From Desulfovibrio desulfuricans (GTDB taxonomy: Bacteria; Desulfobacterota; Desulfovibrionia; Desulfovibrionales; Desulfovibrionaceae), in assembly GCA_015062205.1 (NCBI GenBank), contig SUVB01000033.1, positions 1 through 41,681 of the forward strand: a stretch of DNA of 41,681 nucleotides. Reading direction: 5' to 3'. Below are positions 9,121 to 17,367 of the stretch, one piece after another (positions within the stretch are counted from its first letter, which is position 1; every line of letters begins with the position of its first letter). The position numbers and the translations under genes were made by a program. The notes beneath the pieces are model-generated. The model had not been told where the DNA came from, did not search any database, and saw only the letters and a program-made list of their open reading frames with translations.

Positions 9121-9882
9121 TCAGCCCAGGTTCAGCGCCCGGGCCACGAGAGCGGCCACCTCCGTCTGCGCGGCGGGCAGGGGCAGAGCGTCTCCCCCCG
9201 CCAGCCACAGGGGCACGCGGCGCACGGCGTCGGCGTCGTCATTGTGCATGCCGTCATTGTCCATGCCGTGGTCGGCCGTCACCAGCACAACATGGCCGGC
9301 CGCACGCCAGGCCGGCAGCGCGCGGGCCAGCAGGCCATCCGCCATGCGCACGGCGTCGCGGTATTGGCGGCTTTCGGCGCCGTGCCGGTGCCCGGCCGCG
9401 TCAATGCCCATGCTGTGCACAAGCAGCAGCTGCGGGCTGTGACGGCGCATGAGGCAGGCCGCGTCGCGGAACAGTTCCTCGTCGGGGTAGTCGTCGGAGC
9501 AGTAGAACAGGCCGTGGGCGACGGGCAGGGCGGGATCGTCCGTGATGCGGTCGCGGGCGGGGTCAAAGGGCGCGGCATTGCACAGTTCGCTTATCCAGTG
9601 ATAGGCGGCTGCCGCCGTGACAAGCCCCTTGTTCCGCGCGCGGGAAAAGACGGTGGGCGCGGGGCAGCGGCGCGCGTCGTCATTGTGGAGGATACCGTGT
9701 TCCGCCGGGGCGAGCCCGCTGCACAGGGTGGCGTACAGGGGACGGGAAAGGGGCGGCAACTCGCAGGTCAGTTCCGCGTAACGGGCCTTGCCCGCCGCTT
9801 CCAGAGCCCGCATGAAGCCCATGCAGCGCCGGGCAGCGGCGGCGTTGAGGCCGTCCAGCAGCACGAAGACGCAGGACGCCAT
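9121..9882 (-). CDS. Alkaline-phosphatase-superfamily phosphodiesterase/phosphatase
   Basis: A 253-residue protein of the type I phosphodiesterase/nucleotide pyrophosphatase-like branch of the alkaline phosphatase superfamily. Metal-site residues are recognisable: D10 in FVLLDGLN, the HSMGIDAAGHRHG block (156-168, with D161 and H165), and TADHGMD (202-208, D204/H205). A nucleophile candidate lies in PPLSRPLYATLCSG (43-56). No signal peptide is seen, so it is probably cytoplasmic. The frame is open far upstream, but the ATG at 9882 is preferred: it overlaps the stop of the deacetylase gene as TGATG, indicating translational coupling. Substrate unknown; the context suggests a phosphorylated sugar or glycolipid intermediate. 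Confidence 0.85.
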   Translation of the reverse strand: MASCVFVLLDGLNAAAARRCMGFMRALEAAGKARYAELTCELPPLSRPLYATLCSGLAPAEHGILHNDDARRCPAPTVFSRARNKGLVTAAAAYHWISELCNAAPFDPARDRITDDPALPVAHGLFYCSDDYPDEELFRDAACLMRRHSPQLLLVHSMGIDAAGHRHGAESRQYRDAVRMADGLLARALPAWRAAGHVVLVTADHGMDNDGMHNDDADAVRRVPLWLAGGDALPLPAAQTEVAALVARALNLG

Positions 9883-10880
9883 CACCAGTCCCCCGGCCCG
9901 GCAGGGCGCGGGCCGAAGCCCAGGGAGGGCGCTTCCGTGCGCAGCTGCGCCGCCGTGACGCCCCGTACGACGCACGTTTCGCCCAGCCATGCCAGGAAGG
10001 CGTACAGCTTGCGGTACAGGGCGTCGGCCGCGCGCTGGTCGGGCACGTTGGGCGAACCGCCGGGCAGGAGCTCGGAAGAATGCAGGAAAAGGTGCAGCAC
10101 CTTGCCGCCCCGCAGGCTGTGCAGCCGCGCGGCCGCGCGCATGACGGCCCCGGCGTGCCAGACGGGGTTGGGGCTCAGCGCGCCCCAGAAATGGAAGGCG
10201 TCCGCCAGGCTCGGCCGGGCGAGCTTGCGCCACATGCGGGCCGCCGTCCGGACGAGCGGAAGTTGTGTGACCGGCGATTCCAGCAGGCCGGGGGCGTCCT
10301 CGGGCCAGTAGGGATCGGCCGGGGCGAGGAAATGGTCTGGCCCGCCGTCGGCAAAGGCGCGCAGGGGGCAGACGGAACTGTCCAGCGTGATGCCCTCTTC
10401 GGCCAGCAGAGGACGTACCGCGGCCTTCAAATCCCAGCGCCCCATGCGGAAGCTGGTCAGCGGCGCGGACTGGAAGGTTCGCCCCGCCTCCAGCAGGCTG
10501 CGCAGGCGGCGGCGCAGCAGGTCGCGCGGGAGGCGGTCCGTGCGCACGGGCGGTCCGTCAGGCGCGGGCGCGGCGTCTGCGGGGGGGGTGCTCCAGTGAT
10601 GCAGGTGGGCGGCGATTTCCGCGCCGCAGTGGTCGCGCATCCAGGCCAGATGGCCGCAGGCTTCGGCATCGGCAAAGACCGTATACGCGCAGAAGAGCGT
10701 CAGCGGAAAGCCCAGTTCCCTGGTCAGAGGCGCGAGGCGTCGCAACAGGGCCACGTTGCGCACGCTGCAGCCCGTGGCGGCGTAATGGCCGGAAAAGAGG
10801 CCTTCCTCTTCCACATCAAGACTGACAATGACGCGCAGGGCCGGATCGGCCGCCGCGCCGGGCGCGTGAAGTTCGGACAT
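9882..10880 (-). CDS. Polysaccharide deacetylase (NodB-like) family protein
   Basis: A 332-residue protein of the carbohydrate esterase 4 fold. The N-terminal motif VSLDVEEEG supplies the metal/catalytic Asp (D22), and AEIAAHLHHWS (87-97) supplies metal-binding histidines. FRMGRWDLK, LDSSVCP and the late LHLFLHSSE fit the barrel order of this family. There is no signal peptide or membrane segment. The ATG at 10880 lacks a clear Shine-Dalgarno, but upstream sequence in frame is arginine/proline-rich and lies in the divergent promoter region. It is coupled to the phosphatase gene and divergent from a glycosyltransferase, so it probably trims an acetyl or similar group from a glycan precursor. 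Substrate is inference. Confidence 0.85.
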   Translation of the reverse strand: MSELHAPGAAADPALRVIVSLDVEEEGLFSGHYAATGCSVRNVALLRRLAPLTRELGFPLTLFCAYTVFADAEACGHLAWMRDHCGAEIAAHLHHWSTPPADAAPAPDGPPVRTDRLPRDLLRRRLRSLLEAGRTFQSAPLTSFRMGRWDLKAAVRPLLAEEGITLDSSVCPLRAFADGGPDHFLAPADPYWPEDAPGLLESPVTQLPLVRTAARMWRKLARPSLADAFHFWGALSPNPVWHAGAVMRAAARLHSLRGGKVLHLFLHSSELLPGGSPNVPDQRAADALYRKLYAFLAWLGETCVVRGVTAAQLRTEAPSLGFGPRPAGPGDW

Positions 10881-10941
10881 GCGCGCAGTGTAAACGCAAG
10901 GCGGGCGCAAGGCAACGCCGGGTGCGGCGGCCGGGCCGCCC

Positions 10942-10969
10942 TTGCAAAGCCTGAAGGAATGCTTACAAT
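10942..10969 (+). promoter_or_regulatory. Candidate promoter for the glycosyltransferase operon
   Basis: TTGCAA (10942-10947), a 16-base spacer and TACAAT (10964-10969) lie in the 174-bp gap between the divergent deacetylase and glycosyltransferase genes. Just downstream an imperfect 18-base palindrome (GTACGACC...GGCCGTAC, 10973-10990, 16 of 18 bases symmetric) is a possible operator. Confidence 0.45.
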
Positions 10970-11054
10970 ACCGTACGACCGCGGCCGTACCGCCCAGCCG
11001 GAATGCCGCCGGGACCGCCCGCGCCGTGCGGCGCATATCCAACCAGAGAGCAGC

Positions 11055-12152
11055 ATGCCCAAGCCCTTGCGCGTCCTTTTCCTCATGGAAGATCTCTGTT
11101 TCGGCGGCACACAGCGGCAGACGCTGGAGCTGGCCCGCCGGCTGGACCGCAGCCGGTTTTCTCCCCTTATGCTGACATTGACCGGCCCCACGGATCTGGA
11201 CGCCGCAGCCCGGGAGGCGCAGGTGGAGCTGCACCATCTGGGCGCTTCGCGGGCCGTGCCCCCGCTGTTCTTCGCGCGCCTTCCCGCCGCGCTGCGCCGC
11301 CTGCGGCCGGACGTCATCGTGCCCTGCACGGCTCTGCCCAACATCTGGGGACGCATCTGGGGGCGTATTCTGCGGCGCGTCTCCGACGGCTTCGCGCCGC
11401 GCATTGTGGGCACCTGCCGGGGCGGGGGCGGCCCTGTGCGGCAGCACGAGCGTCTGCTTTGGCGGCTTGCAGATCATATGATCTGCAATTCTGAAGCGTT
11501 GCAGTCCATTCTGGGCGGTCTGGGCGTGCCGCGCAAGCGCCTGAGCTATATTCCCAACGGCGTGGATACGCAGTTTTTCGCGCCGGGGGGCGCGCCGTCC
11601 TCCCGCGCGCCCCTGCTGCTCTGCGTGGCAAGGCTCGCGCAGGACAAGGACCACCTGACCCTGCTGCGCGCCTTTGCACTGGTGCTGCGCCGCCATCCTG
11701 AGGCGCGGCTGCGCATCGTGGGCGACGGGCCGGAGGAGGAGCGCCTGCGTCGCTGGGCGGCGGCGCACGACGCCGGGAAGCGGGTGGATTTTGTCCCCGG
11801 CGGGCTGGACATGCGCCCGCACTACGCGGCGGCGCGCGTGTTCGCGCTGGCCTCGGTGCGGGAAGGGCAGCCCAACGTCATTCTGGAGGCTCTGGCCTGC
11901 GGCCTGCCTGTCTGCGCCACCGCCGTGGGCGGCATTCCCCGGCTCATTGCCCCGGGGGAGAACGGCCTGCTCTCTCCGGCGGGCGATGCCGCCGCGCTGG
12001 CTGAAAACTGCTGCCGCCTGCTGGAGGAGGACGACCTTTGTGACGTCATGGGCCGGGCCGGGCGCGCTCTGGTCGAACGCGATTTTTCCTTTGCGGTCAT
12101 GGTGCGGGCGCATGAGGACGTGTTCGCCGCTGTGTGCGCCGGGACGCGCTGA
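11055..12152 (+). CDS. Glycosyltransferase, GT4 family
   Basis: A 365-residue cytoplasmic or membrane-associated GT-B fold enzyme. The N-terminal acceptor domain opens with LRVLFLMEDLCFGGTQRQ, including the glycine-rich GGTQRQ loop of GT4 enzymes. The C-terminal donor domain has IPNGVDTQFF, VARLAQDKDHLTLLRAF and the EX7E motif in REGQPNVILEALACGLP. I chose the ATG at 11055 because AGAGAG precedes it and homology-like sequence starts there; the frame is open much further upstream. It is the first gene of a plus-strand cluster with a secreted protein and a GT2 enzyme. Donor and acceptor sugars cannot be read from the sequence. Confidence 0.93.
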   Translation: MPKPLRVLFLMEDLCFGGTQRQTLELARRLDRSRFSPLMLTLTGPTDLDAAAREAQVELHHLGASRAVPPLFFARLPAALRRLRPDVIVPCTALPNIWGRIWGRILRRVSDGFAPRIVGTCRGGGGPVRQHERLLWRLADHMICNSEALQSILGGLGVPRKRLSYIPNGVDTQFFAPGGAPSSRAPLLLCVARLAQDKDHLTLLRAFALVLRRHPEARLRIVGDGPEEERLRRWAAAHDAGKRVDFVPGGLDMRPHYAAARVFALASVREGQPNVILEALACGLPVCATAVGGIPRLIAPGENGLLSPAGDAAALAENCCRLLEEDDLCDVMGRAGRALVERDFSFAVMVRAHEDVFAAVCAGTR

Positions 12153-12186
12153 CCTGTGTCACTGCTGTTGCAAAAGGATTGACGCC

Positions 12187-12732
12187 ATGAAGACCCTGAT
12201 GCTGAAGGACGTGCGGGCCGTGTTGCGCCCCTGCAGGCGGATTGCCCGGGCGGGCGCGTCGTCTGTGCTGGCCGCCGTGCTGCTTGCCGCGCCCGTGACG
12301 GCTGCTGCCGGGATTTCCGCTTCTGACGCGGGTTCCGCTTCAGCGGCCGGGAAGCAGGCGGATATGGGCCGGGAAAACGGAGTCGCCCGTTCTGCCGACA
12401 GCCCCGTGGAAGTGCGGGAACTCTGGACCGGAGCGCTGTACACCTCCACCTACCGCGTGGGAGTGTGCTTTTCCTCTCTGGGCGACGTGCGCGGCGTGGT
12501 GCATTTGAAGCTGCGCAACGGCGAGGTGGACGTGTACCACATTGTCGGCGAGGTGCGGAACAACGAGATTCGGGCGCGCCATTCGTCCGGGCACACCTTC
12601 AGGGGGCGTCTGGTTTCGGAAGACTCTGTGGAAGGCGTCATCAGCCTGAGGAACGGCATGCAGGTCCGTCTGGAAGGCAGGCGCGAGCACGACGCGCAGC
12701 TGGCGGACGAGGACTGCGCCCCGCTGCCCTGA
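12187..12732 (+). CDS. Small secreted protein of unknown function
   Basis: A 181-residue protein that I do not recognise. It has an arginine-rich N-terminus followed by a hydrophobic stretch ASSVLAAVLLAAPVTAAAG (about 25-43), consistent with a Sec signal peptide with a long n-region and cleavage after an Ala-rich segment. After a Ser/Ala linker the mature domain (about 75-170) looks beta-rich: alternating hydrophobic strands such as GVVHLKLRNGEVDVYHIVG and GVISLRNGMQVRLEG. The ATG at 12187 has AAGGA upstream. It lies 34 bp after the GT4 gene and 69 bp before the GT2 gene, so it probably takes part in the same envelope pathway. Confidence 0.75.
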   Translation: MKTLMLKDVRAVLRPCRRIARAGASSVLAAVLLAAPVTAAAGISASDAGSASAAGKQADMGRENGVARSADSPVEVRELWTGALYTSTYRVGVCFSSLGDVRGVVHLKLRNGEVDVYHIVGEVRNNEIRARHSSGHTFRGRLVSEDSVEGVISLRNGMQVRLEGRREHDAQLADEDCAPLP

Positions 12733-12801
12733 CGCCGGGCTTGCGGGCGCGGAGACACTGTAGAGCGGCGGACCGCCCCTTCAGGCGGCAAAGGAGCGCC
12801 C

Positions 12802-13977
12802 ATGTTCTGGTTCTGGTTTCTGCTGGCTGCGGCGCAGTGCGCGCTGTTGTGCATTCTGGCCCGCAAGGGCGAAAGCCTGCCGCGTCTGGTGGAAAAGGAT
12901 GCGCGCGCCAATGACGAGATGCATGAAGCGCAGTGGCCCGCTGTGGGGCTTGTGGTGCCCGTGGCCGGGCGGGATGCGCGCATGGAAAACGCGCTGCGCA
13001 GCCTGCTTGCGCAGGATTACCCGCGCTTCACGCCGGTGCTGGTGACGGCCCGCTCCGATGATCCGGCTGTGGAGGTCATCAGCAGGCTGCAGGCGGACTT
13101 TCCCTCCCTGCGCCATGTGACGGCGGGGGAGGCCTCCGGCTGCGGGCAGAAAAACCGCAACAGCCTGCGGGGGGTGGAGGAGCTGGGCGACACAGTGGAC
13201 GTGTACGCCTTCTGCGACAGCACCCATACGGCCGAACCGGATTTTTTGCGGCATCTGGTGGGGCCGCTGGCGCGCGGCGAGGCCGCGTTCAGCACGGGCT
13301 ATCATCAGGTGACGCCGGGGGACGGGCAGCGCGTGACCCTGGCCTATGCGCTGTGCGTGCTGCTCATGCGCCTTTTGCAGGCCGTGTCCTCCTTCACCCA
13401 GTTGTGGGGCGGCGCCATGGCCATGACCCGTCCGGCATGGAAAAAGTACGGCGTGGCGCAGCTCTGGGCCGAAAACGTGGTGGACGACTGCTCGCTGAGC
13501 GCCCTGCTGCAGGCGCGCGGGGTCGATGTGCGGCTGTGCCCCGGCGCGCTGCTGCGCACCGGGGCGGCTGACCATTCCCTGCCCGTGTGGCGCGCCTGGA
13601 TGGACAGGCAGGTGCTCTTCCTCAAGTTCTGCATGCCCGGTCAGTGGCTGCTGCTGGGGCTGCTCTGCGCCATGATGGCTGTGCCCATGCTCTGCGCCGC
13701 GCTGGCCCTGCTGGGCGGGCTCCTGCACCTGGGCGGCGGGGCCGGTGTGCTGCTGAGCCTGTTCTGGCTGGCCGGCATGACGAGCGCCCTCAACCTCTGG
13801 CGCGCGCTGCTGCCCCGGCCTGTGCCCCTGTGGCGCTGGTGTCTGGGCTTTGCGGAAGCCGTGCGCATGTTTACCCTGGTGTATCTGGACAGTATCCGCG
13901 CGCACGGCCTGTTATGGCACGGCATCCGCTACGAGGTGGGGCGGGGCGGCGTCGTGCTGCGTATGGAGCGGACATAA
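12802..13977 (+). CDS. Membrane glycosyltransferase, GT2/GT21-like
   Basis: A 391-residue inner-membrane GT-A enzyme resembling ceramide-glucosyltransferase-type (GT21-like) proteins. One N-terminal membrane segment (about 2-19) is followed by a catalytic domain: AVGLVVPVAGRD, a D-x-S-type metal site in AFCDSTHTAEPDF, and the catalytic-base region VVDDCSLSALL. RAWMDRQ is placed like the (Q/R)xxRW motif of processive or lipid-linked enzymes, though it departs from it. Two or three C-terminal membrane segments follow (about 280-345). The family typically transfers a sugar to a lipid on the cytoplasmic face. The acceptor here is unknown; a glycolipid is the simplest reading given the nearby GT4, deacetylase and transporter genes. 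Confidence 0.88.
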   Translation: MFWFWFLLAAAQCALLCILARKGESLPRLVEKDARANDEMHEAQWPAVGLVVPVAGRDARMENALRSLLAQDYPRFTPVLVTARSDDPAVEVISRLQADFPSLRHVTAGEASGCGQKNRNSLRGVEELGDTVDVYAFCDSTHTAEPDFLRHLVGPLARGEAAFSTGYHQVTPGDGQRVTLAYALCVLLMRLLQAVSSFTQLWGGAMAMTRPAWKKYGVAQLWAENVVDDCSLSALLQARGVDVRLCPGALLRTGAADHSLPVWRAWMDRQVLFLKFCMPGQWLLLGLLCAMMAVPMLCAALALLGGLLHLGGGAGVLLSLFWLAGMTSALNLWRALLPRPVPLWRWCLGFAEAVRMFTLVYLDSIRAHGLLWHGIRYEVGRGGVVLRMERT

Positions 13978-14000
13978 GGCCGCATGGCCTTGCGCCGATT

Positions 14001-14029
14001 TTGACACTTGCCGCAAAAGCGCATATATA
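14001..14029 (+). promoter_or_regulatory. Sigma70 promoter of the permease-ABC/GT-hldE-glk operon
   Basis: TTGACA (14001-14006), exactly 17 bases, then TATATA (14024-14029; TATACT two bases further is an alternative). It lies just after the GT2 stop codon and implies a leader of about 95 bases with a strong hairpin. Confidence 0.65.
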
Positions 14030-14051
14030 CTGCGCTTGAGCGTTGCCGGCA

Positions 14052-14079
14052 GGCTGCGGACAGCATCCCGTCCGCAGCC
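14052..14079 (+). terminator. Leader hairpin upstream of the permease gene
   Basis: GGCTGCGGAC (52-61 of this kilobase, i.e. 14052-14061) pairs perfectly with GTCCGCAGCC (14070-14079) around an 8-base loop, followed by GTTTCCC. It lies after the 14001 promoter, so it could end read-through from the upstream genes and also attenuate the downstream operon. The T-run is short, so termination efficiency is uncertain. Confidence 0.55.
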
Positions 14080-14129
14080 GTTTCCCGTGGCTGATTGTCG
14101 TTGCTGAAATTTTGCAGAGCGGTTGCACC

Positions 14130-15320
14130 ATGATCGCAATGTCGGATCTTTTTCGCGTCAGCCTCAGGCAGGTTGTGCGCCAGCGCAGTTTCGGGGTGAT
14201 GTGCTCCATCGCCCTGGGCATCACGGCGTTCATCGTGCTGGCTGTGCTCGGCCGCGAAATACGCTATAAAGTAGGGCAGGACATGGTGCTCATGGGCGGG
14301 GTCAACGTCATCCAGGTACTTATGGATGACGAGCAGTTTCCCGGCCAGCCCCTGCGTGAGTTCCGGCCGGAGACGGTGGAGGCCCTGCGCGCGCTGCCCG
14401 GCGTGGGGCTGGTGGGCCGCAACGTGCGCCACAGCATGGGCTTTGCCCTGCGCGGCGGCGGGGAACGCACGCTCCCGGTAAGCTTTATCGGCGTTGACGA
14501 GTTTTTCCCGGAACTGTACTCGCTGGACCTTGTGGAGGGGCGGCTGCTGAACAACGCCGATATGGAGCAGCACCGCCGCGTCTGCATGCTGGGCAGGGAA
14601 GCCGCTAAAAATCTGTTCGGCGCGGAAGGCGGGGCCGTCGGCAAGCTGCTTTTTCTGGGGCAGGACGTCTTTGAGGTCGTGGGCGTGGTGAGCGGCGTCA
14701 TGCTGGGGGCCTGGGGGCAGGGCGGCTTTTTGCCCTATACCACCATGGTTGACCGCAGCTGGGGAGGCGGCAAGCTGGCGCGCCTGTTCGTCCGCGCCGT
14801 GGGCTGGGAAGATGTGCCGCGCCTTGTGAAGCAGATTCCCCAAACCATACGGGAGCATCAGGATGCGCCGCATATCGTCGTCCGCACGCAGGAGGACCAG
14901 CTGGAGCGCATCAAGAGCACATTTTTGTGGGTGGAGGCCCTGCTCTGGCTGGGCATAGCCGCGTCGCTCATGCTGGGCGGCTTCGGCATCTGGTACGGCA
15001 CCTTTGCCGCCGTGCGCGCCCGCACGCGCGAGGTGGGCCTCAAGAAGGCCATGGGCGGTTCCGATGCCGACATTCTGGCGCAGTTTCTGGCGGAGGCCCT
15101 GTGCAAGTCCGTAGCCGGCGGCGTGCTGGGCATCATTCTGGGCGTCACGCTGGTGGAGGTCGGCGCGTTGTTGCTGGAGACGGGCATTTCCTATCCCCTG
15201 CTGATGGCTGGCAGTCTGGGCAGCATTCTTTTTTCCGCCCTTATCGGCATTGCGGGCGGTCTGTATCCGGCCCTTCAGGCCAGCCGCATGGATGTGGTGA
15301 CGGCGCTGCGGTTTGAATAG
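14130..15320 (+). CDS. ABC transporter permease, FtsX/MacB type
   Basis: A 396-residue inner-membrane protein with the type VII (MacB/LolCE/FtsX) topology: one N-terminal membrane helix (about 24-45, within ITAFIVLAVLG), a periplasmic domain of roughly 200 residues, then three membrane helices (near 270-290, 325-350 and 360-385). The cytoplasmic coupling segment REVGLKKAMGGSDADILAQF is the conserved FtsX-family feature that contacts the ATPase. ATG at 14130 was chosen; an in-frame ATG nine bases later is an alternative, and neither has a strong ribosome site. The partner ATPase gene follows after 59 bp but is fused to a glycosyltransferase. The substrate may be a lipid-linked glycan or lipoprotein; this is inference. 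Confidence 0.92.
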   Translation: MIAMSDLFRVSLRQVVRQRSFGVMCSIALGITAFIVLAVLGREIRYKVGQDMVLMGGVNVIQVLMDDEQFPGQPLREFRPETVEALRALPGVGLVGRNVRHSMGFALRGGGERTLPVSFIGVDEFFPELYSLDLVEGRLLNNADMEQHRRVCMLGREAAKNLFGAEGGAVGKLLFLGQDVFEVVGVVSGVMLGAWGQGGFLPYTTMVDRSWGGGKLARLFVRAVGWEDVPRLVKQIPQTIREHQDAPHIVVRTQEDQLERIKSTFLWVEALLWLGIAASLMLGGFGIWYGTFAAVRARTREVGLKKAMGGSDADILAQFLAEALCKSVAGGVLGIILGVTLVEVGALLLETGISYPLLMAGSLGSILFSALIGIAGGLYPALQASRMDVVTALRFE

Positions 15321-15379
15321 CGTACACGGCGCGGCGCGTCCGCGTGTTTGCGGCTCGCCCGCATATGGATAGGTGGAGC

Positions 15380-17350
15380 ATGGCACCGGTAATTGTCGCC
15401 AAGGATCTGTTCAAATGCTATGCCGGTTTCGCGCCCGTGCTGCGCGGCGTGAACCTGGAAGTCGTCCCCGGCGAGATGGTCGCCATCATGGGGCCTTCGG
15501 GCTGCGGCAAGTCCACGATGCTGCATGTGCTGGGCATGCTGCACGCCCCGGATTCCGGCTCGCTGGAGATTCTGGGGCAGGATGTGCTGACCTTCGACCG
15601 CGAACAGACGGCGGCCTTCAGGCGCGGCAACATGGGCTTCGTCATGCAGGCCAGCAATTTGTTCGACCATTCCACCGTCTTTGAAAATGTAGAATTTCCG
15701 CTGATCTATGAGCAGGTTCCCCCGCAGGAGCGCTGGGAGCGCGTCATCCGCGCCCTGGAGTTGGTGCGGCTTTCGGCGCGCGTGCACTACCGCAGCAACC
15801 GTCTTTCGGGCGGCGAACAGCAGCGTGTGGCCATTGCCCGCGCCATGGTCAACAATCCGCGCATCCTGCTGGCCGACGAGCCCACGGGCGCGCTGGACGC
15901 CAAGACCAGCCGCCTCATCATGAACAATTTCCGCACGCTCTGCCATACCGGCGGCGTGGCCATGGTCATGGTCACCCATGATCCCAAGATGGCCGATTTC
16001 TGTGACAGTATCTACACGCTGGAGGAAGGCCTGCTGCGCTGTCAGCGCCACAACCTGCCGGAAGTTTCCGCCGACGGCTCGCAGGAGCTGCTGCGCGGGC
16101 GCAGTCCTGTGGTGCGCGGCGCCATGGTGGCCGAGCGTTTTCCCGAGATCTCGGGCCAGTGCACCATGGACGAGGCGCACCGCATGCACACGGCGGGCCT
16201 GCTCGCGCGCATTTATGCCCTCCGGAGCAACAGCCTGCTGGGCAATCCCGAAGGCTACGCCCTGCCGCTGGCTGTGCGGCGCATCGGCATGTTCAGCGTG
16301 CTTTCCGCGTTGGCGCGTCTGTTCCGGCTTACGGGCGAGGAGGGCGCGCGCCTGCGGCGCCTGCGCCATTCCCTGCCCGGCAAGGGCCGGTGGGGCAGGC
16401 GCTGGTGGAACCATCTGCGCGCCTTCTGCGCCGGCATCGCGTTGGCGGGCTGGGGGCGCGAGGAGGGCATCGAGTTTTTTTACGCCGCCGGGGCGCACGG
16501 CCCGGCCACGGCCGCCTGGGTGGCCTCGCGCCTGCTGGGCGTGCCCTTTGCCTTTGCCGTGCGCGCCGCCGATGTGGCGCAGCCCGGGCTGGACTGGTCC
16601 GCCATGGGGACGGACGCCGTCTTTGTGCGTTGCGATACGGAAGCCACCTGCGCCCTCCTGCGCGAGATGCTGCCGCAGCTGGCGGACAAACTGGAGGTAT
16701 TGCGCGATCCCCTGACGCTCACTCCGTCGGAAGAGGAGCAGGAATCCACCGTCTCCGCAGGCGGCAACGACGCTGACGACAAGATTCCCGCCCTGCTGGC
16801 TGTGGGCACTCTGGCGAAACGCAAGGGGTATGACGTGCTGCTGCGGGCCTGCGCCATCCTGCGGCTCGACAATACGGACGTTCACCTGACCTTTGTGGGG
16901 CAGGGGCCGGAAAAGTTGCATCTGCGCTGGCTGGCCTGGCGGCTGGGTCTGCGCCGCGCGGTGAAGTTTGTCGGGCAGATCGCGCACGAAAACATGGCGG
17001 ACATGTACAACAGGGCGGATATTTTTGTCGCCCCCGGTTGCAAGACCCACGGGGGCGAGGCGGACGGCCTGCCTTCGGCGCTGGTGGAGGCGCTGGCTTC
17101 CGGGCTGGCCGTGGTGGCCAGCGACCTGCCGGGACACGCGGAGGCCGTGCAGGATGGCGTGAACGGCCGCCTTGTGCCGCAGAACAATCCCGGCGCGCTG
17201 GCCGACGCGCTGCGGGAACTGAGCAACGACACGGCGCAGCGCAAGCGTCTGGGCGAGGCGGCGCGGGCCTCCGTGGAAAGTCTGGTGGATGCCGAACGGA
17301 CGGACGCCCGCCTGAGTGAACTCATCAAGAACGCCTGCGCCAAGGCCTGA
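15380..17350 (+). CDS. ABC transporter ATPase fused to a GT4 glycosyltransferase
   Basis: A 656-residue two-domain protein. Residues 1-230 form a LolD/MacB-type ABC ATPase: Walker A GPSGCGKST (38-46), Q-loop near VMQ (88-90), signature LSGGEQQR (142-149), Walker B ILLADEP (162-168) and H-loop VTH (198-200). A linker of about 50 residues leads to a complete GT4 glycosyltransferase (about 275-656): LLAVGTLAKRKGYDVLLRA, HLTFVGQGPEK, and an EX7E-like motif in ADGLPSALVEALASG (561-575, with Asp in place of the first Glu). The ATG at 15380 is preferred over two upstream in-frame ATGs because AGGTGGAG lies just before it. There is no stop or frameshift between the domains. It follows its permease and precedes hldE by 17 bp. 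The fusion physically ties a sugar transfer step to a transporter. Confidence 0.93.
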   Translation: MAPVIVAKDLFKCYAGFAPVLRGVNLEVVPGEMVAIMGPSGCGKSTMLHVLGMLHAPDSGSLEILGQDVLTFDREQTAAFRRGNMGFVMQASNLFDHSTVFENVEFPLIYEQVPPQERWERVIRALELVRLSARVHYRSNRLSGGEQQRVAIARAMVNNPRILLADEPTGALDAKTSRLIMNNFRTLCHTGGVAMVMVTHDPKMADFCDSIYTLEEGLLRCQRHNLPEVSADGSQELLRGRSPVVRGAMVAERFPEISGQCTMDEAHRMHTAGLLARIYALRSNSLLGNPEGYALPLAVRRIGMFSVLSALARLFRLTGEEGARLRRLRHSLPGKGRWGRRWWNHLRAFCAGIALAGWGREEGIEFFYAAGAHGPATAAWVASRLLGVPFAFAVRAADVAQPGLDWSAMGTDAVFVRCDTEATCALLREMLPQLADKLEVLRDPLTLTPSEEEQESTVSAGGNDADDKIPALLAVGTLAKRKGYDVLLRACAILRLDNTDVHLTFVGQGPEKLHLRWLAWRLGLRRAVKFVGQIAHENMADMYNRADIFVAPGCKTHGGEADGLPSALVEALASGLAVVASDLPGHAEAVQDGVNGRLVPQNNPGALADALRELSNDTAQRKRLGEAARASVESLVDAERTDARLSELIKNACAKA

Positions 17351-17367
17351 TTGCTGGAGAGCGCAAC

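Noticed and set aside
7828..10311. Long plus-strand open frame (827 codons) opposite trpS and the phosphatase
   Set aside because: It mirrors the codon bias of trpS on the other strand; no motif, no ribosome site, and trpS has unmistakable HIGH and KMSKS motifs.
10881..12113. Upstream extension of the deacetylase frame into a 743-codon protein
   Set aside because: It runs opposite the GT4 gene and through the divergent promoter; composition is that of an antisense frame.
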